Below are positions 55,601 to 64,000 of a DNA stretch of 64,000 nucleotides, one piece after another. How positions within the stretch are numbered: the first letter of the stretch is position 1; each line of letters begins with the position of its first letter. Origin of the DNA: Cephalopachus bancanus (lineage: Eukaryota; Chordata; Mammalia; Primates; Tarsiidae). Position numbers and translations under genes: made by a program. The notes under the pieces are model-generated. The model was not told where the DNA came from and did not search any database. It worked only from the letters and a program-made list of their open reading frames with translations. The stretch is from contig JAPVLO010000572.1 in the NCBI GenBank assembly GCA_027257055.1, positions 682,001-746,000 on the forward strand. The letters run 5' to 3'.

Positions 55601-57278
55601 CATCTTCACTTCTGTGTGTCAGAGTTGAGGTTTGTGTCTTTCAAGATCCTGATTAGTTGGTTCTATCCCCTTTTCTTTCTTTCTTTCTTTTTTTTTTTTT
55701 CTTGAGTTGGAGTCTCACTCTGTCGCCCAGATTGGAGTGCAGTGGCCACTCCTGGCCACCGCAGCCTCGACCTGCTGGGCTCTGGCGATCCTTCCGCCTC
55801 AGCCTTCCAAGTAGCCGGAACTACAGGCGTGCACTACCACGCCCGGCTGATTTTTTGATTTATTGTAGAGATGAGGTCTCGCTGCCCAGGCGGGTCTCGA
55901 ACCCGCGGGCTCAGGCAATCCACTCACCTCAGCCTCCCAAAGGCGCGGGATTACAGGCTGAGCCACCGAGCCCGGCTTCTACCCTTTTCTTAACACAGGG
56001 GCCAAGGGAGAGGAGTCGGGGTAGCTCAGCCACTATTCTAAATAAAAATTGCTGCCGGGCTCAGTGGCTCAGCCTGTAATCCCGTGCTTTGAGAGGCTGA
56101 GGTGAGTGGATTGCCTGAACCCACGGGTTCGAGACCTGCCTGGGCAACTTGGCGAGACCTCATCTCTACAATAAATCAAAAAATCAGCTGGGCATGGTAG
56201 CGCGTGCCTGTAATTCTGGCTACTCGGAAGGCTGAGGTGGAAGGATCGCTGGAGCCCAGCAGGCAAGGCTGCGGTGGCTGAGAGCGGCCACTGCACTCCA
56301 GTCTGGGCGACAGAGTGAGACTCCAACTAAAAAAAATAAAATAAGTAAAATAAAAAAGTAAAATAAATAAATAAATAAAAATTGCTGAGCCTGGGTCTGC
56401 AACTCCCAGTCTTTTCATATCCTTTCTTGACATAATGGCCTCTCTCCCTGTCCTTCCCAGAGTGCAAGGGCACCTCCCAGAACTGTTTAGTAACCAAGAG
56501 GAAGAGGTGCAAACCTACCTCTGCCAATTGATTAAAGGCCCCAGGGTGCACGGCGCTGGGCCCTGAGGTTTGGACACATGCAGCTTTCACATGTCTTCAG
56601 CCATTTCCTTCTTTCTGTTGGGCTTTCCCCACTTCCAGTACTTGGCTGTTTTTTGGCCTAACTAGTAACTGTTGTTCTTTGTGTAAAGACAGACAGTCCC
56701 TTCCTTGCTGGCCTGAATTCTTTTTAGTCATAGGTCAGCAGCCTTCCTCCACCCTGGATCCCCCATGATCCCTCGCTTCTCCCATAGGGTGCGCCTGGCT
56801 GGGATGAAGATCTCTCGGCCCCCCACATCTGTAGGACACTATAAGATGGTGAAGCACCAAGGAGATAAGGGCAACGAGGAAAACCCCCACAGGTAGGAAA
56901 GAGGGGCTGCCGGGAGTTGATCCTGGATCCTCGGGGCTCTTACCTAGCCAGGGAACTCCTCAAGGTCCCTCTCTGGGTCTCAGTCTCCAACCTCTGACCC
57001 TCAGATTTGACCTCCTGGTCCGTACCCAGAATTCCTGGACACAAGATGGGATGAACTCGCTAACATACCGACTGCTGGCTCGAGAGCTGGGTCCTCTCTA
57101 TACTAACGTCACGGCAGACATTGGAACTGACCCTCGGGGCCCCCGGGCTCCCTCTGGTCCCCGTTACCCACCTGGGTCCTCCCAGGCCTTCCGTCAAGAG
57201 ATGCTGCAGCGCCGGCCCCCAGCCAGGCCTGGCCCTCTGCCTACTGCCAACCACACAGCCCTCCGGGGTTCACACTGA
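52613..57278 (+). CDS. B4GALT3: B4GALT3, beta-1,4-galactosyltransferase 3
   Basis: Type II Golgi enzyme that transfers galactose from UDP-galactose to terminal GlcNAc of N-glycans and glycolipids. Six coding exons: 52613-52874, 53415-53650, 54541-54731, 54861-54983, 56788-56892, 57005-57278, all GT-AG, giving 396 aa. A short cytoplasmic tail MLRRLLERP precedes the signal anchor [20 protein letters not shown]. Then come the stem, the family block [20 protein letters not shown], the metal-binding [10 protein letters not shown] and the acceptor-site loop [13 protein letters not shown]. The C terminus is NHTALRGSH. The stem reads [16 protein letters not shown], three residues (about VAQ) longer than the human protein as I recall it, which explains 396 versus 393 aa. 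The coding start follows a splice acceptor at 52577-52578, so the 5' UTR is spliced. Convergent with PPOX. Confidence 0.96.
53865..54045 (+). repeat. MIR SINE
   Basis: GGATTTGGAATTAGCACATTTGG, GTTCTGCCACTTGTTACATG, GTGACCTTGAGCAAGATACTTAAC, in B4GALT3 intron 3 region. Confidence 0.75.
54057..54347 (+). repeat. Alu, intermediate type
   Basis: GCCAGGCGCGGTGGCTCATGCC; spacer CACAGTAAATAAAAAAATTTGCC; derived right arm. Confidence 0.9.
55687..55976 (-). repeat. Alu, derived lineage type
   Basis: GAGTTGGAGTCTCACTCTGTCG; perfect hairpin in reverse (GGCGGGTCTCGAACCCGCGG); GGCTGAGCCACCGAGCCCGGC. Flanks TTCTATCCCCTTTTCTT and TTCTACCCTTTTCTT. Confidence 0.93.
56054..56373 (+). repeat. Alu, derived lineage type, with (AAATA)n tail
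   Basis: GCCGGGCTCAGTGGCTCAGCC, ACGGGTTCGAGACCTGCC, spacer ACAATAAATC. Its tail has grown into an AAATAA-type microsatellite (56325-56373). Duplication AATAAAAATTGCT at 56041-56053 and 56374-56386. Confidence 0.94.
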
Positions 57279-57761
57279 CTCCTCCTTCCTGCCCACCTTA
57301 ATCATGAAACCGAATTCAAGGGGTTGTATTCTCCCCACCCTCAGCTCCTCACTGCTCTTAGAGGGATGTGGGGGAGCTGAACTCCAGTGCTATGCTGGGG
57401 GGCAGGGGCCTCTCCTCACTGCTGGACTGGAGCTGGGCTCCTCTAGACCTGGGGAGGTCCCTCTTTCTAGGGTCTCCTGCAGGGCTCATGACTGTGAATC
57501 CTTGATGTCATTCTTTTACATGACAACTCCTGGGAGTCCCCTGCCCCTGGGGTAGGAGCAGGGCTGGACCCCAAGCCCCTTCCTCTTCCATGGAGAAAAG
57601 CGTGATCTGGCTTCTCCAGGACTTCTGTGAATATTTATCCTATTTATGGTCCGGGAAGTGCTTTGGTGAAGGAAGCCCCTGCCTGGGTACTTTCTGCCAG
57701 TGCTGGAGTGGCTCTCTCTTCTGGTCCTGGCTCAGGGGGCTGGGATTTTGATATATTTTCT

Positions 57762-57767
57762 AATAAA
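57762..57767 (+). terminator. B4GALT3 poly(A) signal
   Basis: AATAAA (TCTAATAAAGGAC) 484 bases after the stop, followed by a T/G-rich stretch. Confidence 0.88.
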
Positions 57768-57898
57768 GGACTTTGTCTCGCCTCTGCTCCTGCTTTCTGC
57801 ATTCCAAGCACACCTGGCTACTCTCGCCCTCCCCCTGCCCGCTAACTCTTATGCCCATAGGTGACAGAACAACCAGACCAAGCTGAGATCCAGTGATT

Positions 57899-57904
57899 TT
57901 TATT
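57899..57904 (-). terminator. PPOX poly(A) signal
   Basis: TTTATT on the plus strand, AATAAA on the gene strand (GACAATAAAAATC), only about 20 bases after the PPOX stop. The PPOX 3' UTR is therefore very short. Confidence 0.85.
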
Positions 57905-57924
57905 GTCATGAGTGGGAGCTGGAA

Positions 57925-61804
<3,880 letters not shown>

Positions 61805-62913
61805 CGGGACGCCTGGGAGAGAGGGGGCGACGTGGACAGGCAGGCCGGGGCACCCAGAAGCCCCGCCGGTTCCGCACCCCGCCCGCGGCCACCCCCTGCT
61901 TCGGGGAAACTAAGGCAGCGCGCGAGGCTGGCTCGAGGAGCAGAGCGGTCCCGCCCGGGCTTGCCAGGACTCACAGGAGGCAGGGAGGCACGAGAGAAAA
62001 TGACGGCGCAGGAGGTTCAACCGGCAAGCCCCCACCGCGCCGGGTGTAGATAAGGGCCACACCCTCGCTATCTACCCTCGCCGGCTGGGACGGCCCTGCG
62101 GCGCGAGTTCCGAGGCGCTCTGCTACCCGCGCCTCACGAGGCCGACAAGAACTTCGCGTCCGCGCCCCTCCACCCCGCCCCCAGCTCCTTTGGTCTCTTC
62201 GAGCCCCCGTCCGCGGTCTCTCGCGGTCCGCGCCCGACGCTGGCCTTTCTGCTCGCGGATTGGTCGGCCCCAGAAGGCCCCGGATCATGCTGCCCAATGG
62301 AAACAACGCGTGGCAGCGACTCTGCCGGGCGGGGCGGAGGCGGGAGAAGCGCGGGGCGTTAACCAGCTCGGGCCGACTGGGAGGGAGCGGCCGAAGCCGG
62401 CAGTGCCTGTCCCGGGCCTGGCGGCGAGGCAGAGTGCTGGAGTCAGCGTCCTCCAGCTCTGGCTTCCCAGGCCAGCGAGGGTGAGACCCCGCGGAGGGAG
62501 GGCCCCGTGAGCTCTGGTAGTACGAGAGTAGACGGCGACGCTGGAGGCCGGTCCGCCGGGAGGCGGCTCCATCAACAGCTGCTTGATGTTAGCAACAACC
62601 CGGGCCTGCGGGAGCCGGGGCCACCTGGCAACGTACCAGTGTTTGTCAACAGGCTTCTTGGATCCTTGCCCTTGGGGGGCAGCCCCGATCGCCGGCAAAA
62701 CCCGTCGTCCAGTGCCTGCAGTCTAGTTTCAGGTCTCCCCGCCACCTCAGATTCTCAAGTGGCCTTTATTTCCTCCAACACTAAACCATACTGCTTGGGC
62801 TCGCGGGTCCAGCCCAGCACCACCCTGCAAGATTCCTCTTGGCTGTGAGAGCGCCCCAACCTGTTCAGAGAGGAAATTGGGTCCCAGAAAGACTCCAATT
62901 TGACCCAGTTGGT

Positions 62914-63204
62914 TGTTTTTTTTTTTTGACAGGGTCTTGCTCTGTTGCCCAGGCTAGAGTGCAGTGGTATGATCACGGCTTATGGCGGCCTCGACCTCCT
63001 GGGTGATCCTCCTGCCTCAGCCTCCCGGGTAGCTTGGACGACAGGCGCCACCACACCCAGCCAATTTTTTGCTTTTTTTTTTTTTTTTGTAGAGACGAGG
63101 TCGGGCTGTGCTGCCCAGGCTGGTCTCGAACTCATGGGCTCAAGCAATCCTCACCTCTGCCTCCCAAGATACTGAGATTACAGGTGCAAGCCACCACACT
63201 CGGC
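62914..63204 (-). repeat. Alu, AluJ-like, with target-site duplication
   Basis: GACAGGGTCTTGCTCTGTTGCC; ends AAGCCACCACACTCGGCC. Flanks CCAATTTGACCCAG (62894-62907) and CCAATTTAGCCCAG (63204-63217). Lies between the PPOX promoter and the USP21 3' end. Confidence 0.9.
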
Positions 63205-63274
63205 CAATTTAGCCCAGGTCTACATCACCCCCTAAGCACAAATATAACCATGCACATCACTTTTTCTTAATAAA

Positions 63275-63280
63275 TTTATT
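63275..63280 (-). terminator. USP21 poly(A) signal
   Basis: TTTATT on the plus strand gives GTGAATAAATTTATTAAG on the gene strand, about 255 bases after the stop codon. Confidence 0.8.
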
Positions 63281-63532
63281 CACAAAAAGTGAGATTGCAG
63301 AGGGCCTGAGGGCTGTACATGGGAGGGGCCTGGTGAGCTCTGTACATGGGGCTGGGAGATGAGGGAGCCTCCAGGTGGAAGGGCATTTTTTAATAAAAAA
63401 AATAATGGGAGCTACAACCACCCCCTCCCCCCTCCCCGATTAAAAAGACACAAAAATAGACGTCTCTGAGGTAAAGGGGAGCCTGGGGGGAAGGGTGTTG
63501 AAGGTTTCACAGGTGCTAGGGCCTAAGGGGTG

Positions 63533-63919
63533 TCACAGGCACCGAGGAGGCTCCTGCACCAGTTGGTAGAACAGCACGTAGCCCTCACTGGATGCCACCT
63601 GGTTTTCACTGACAGGGGAGACACTAGGAAGAAGCAAGATGCGGAAGGAGTGGTCACTCCTGCATGTCTCTTCCTCCCCACAAGACTCAAGCTCAGTTCA
63701 GAAGGAGATCAGGAGAGACGTCCGCCTCTCCCTCCAGCTGGAGCCCTGGGGCTCCACTGAAGGGGAGGGCGTCAGGGCAGGGTGGAATAGGAAGCTGTTC
63801 TCACCGAGAGTCATTGTAGACATGCCAGCCAGTCTGGCACCTGCACAAGGCTGTGTAGTGGCCATAGTGGACGCTGCCTGAGTGGTTGCAAAGGGCATAC
63901 AGCTGGTAGACAGGGCTTC
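63533..63919 (-). CDS. USP21: USP21, C-terminal end of the ubiquitin-specific protease, partial
   Basis: Deubiquitinase that removes ubiquitin from histone H2A and signalling proteins. Only the last two coding exons are present: 63805-63919 and 63533-63623, with an arginine codon split CG|T. The first carries the USP His box ([14 protein letters not shown]) and the following WHVYNDSR, which supply the catalytic His and the third catalytic residue. The second encodes [19 protein letters not shown] and ends PPRCL. The intron above runs 63920-64000. The window ends exactly at its GTGAGT donor, so the preceding exon starts one base outside. Confidence 0.94.
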
Positions 63920-64000
63920 CTGTGAGGTAGAGATGACCAAGTTCTAGCTCAGAGCTGCGCCCTCCTCCTGGGCTCCTAGGACCTTCCACACCAGACTCAC

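Overview
This is a gene-dense piece of a primate nuclear genome. It carries eight recognisable vertebrate genes in the order NR1I3 (3' end) - TOMM40L - APOA2 - FCER1G - NDUFS2 - ADAMTS4 - B4GALT3 - PPOX - USP21 (3' end). This is the gene order of the human chromosome 1q23.3 block, read here on the opposite strand. Exons were rebuilt by hand from splice sites and reading frame. All six complete genes close in frame: TOMM40L 306 aa, APOA2 100 aa, FCER1G 86 aa, NDUFS2 463 aa, ADAMTS4 837 aa and B4GALT3 396 aa, and a seventh, PPOX, gives 477 aa. NR1I3 and USP21 run off the ends of the window.

The source is unlikely to be human or another ape. NR1I3, APOA2 and B4GALT3 carry protein differences from the human forms as I recall them, and APOA2 lacks the ape-type cysteine. 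The SINE content is AluJ-like copies plus an abundant derived dimeric Alu family; I saw no typical AluS or AluY copy and none of the right-arm forms I associate with lemurs and galagos. A tarsier-like haplorhine is my best inference, not a demonstrated fact.

Layout: 1-1038 NR1I3 last exons (+); 1714-4256 TOMM40L (-) with its promoter near 4.65-4.8 kb; 6478-7780 APOA2 (+) with TATA box and poly(A) signal; 9776-14039 FCER1G (-) with a MER1 hAT transposon in an intron; 14676-26341 NDUFS2 (-), with introns filled by Alus and a CpG-rich promoter; 29.5-38.8 kb ADAMTS4 (+); 38.8-51 kb an intergenic stretch made mostly of Alu, MIR and older repeats; 51.25-57.77 kb B4GALT3 (+), meeting PPOX (57.9-62.1 kb, -) tail to tail; 63.27-63.92 kb the USP21 3' end (-).

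The genes are not a pathway. They are housekeeping mitochondrial functions (protein import, complex I, haem synthesis), a Golgi galactosyltransferase and a deubiquitinase, interspersed with liver (APOA2, NR1I3), myeloid (FCER1G) and cartilage-matrix (ADAMTS4) genes. I found no undescribed multi-gene system. The most interesting material is in the repeats: a derived Alu family whose Pol III boxes and a T-arm-like hairpin resemble tRNA more closely than the ancestral Alu does, two left-right-right trimeric Alus, and several sites where Alus landed repeatedly at one target. A GC-AG intron in NDUFS2 and altered splice-site context in APOA2 are the best gene-level observations.
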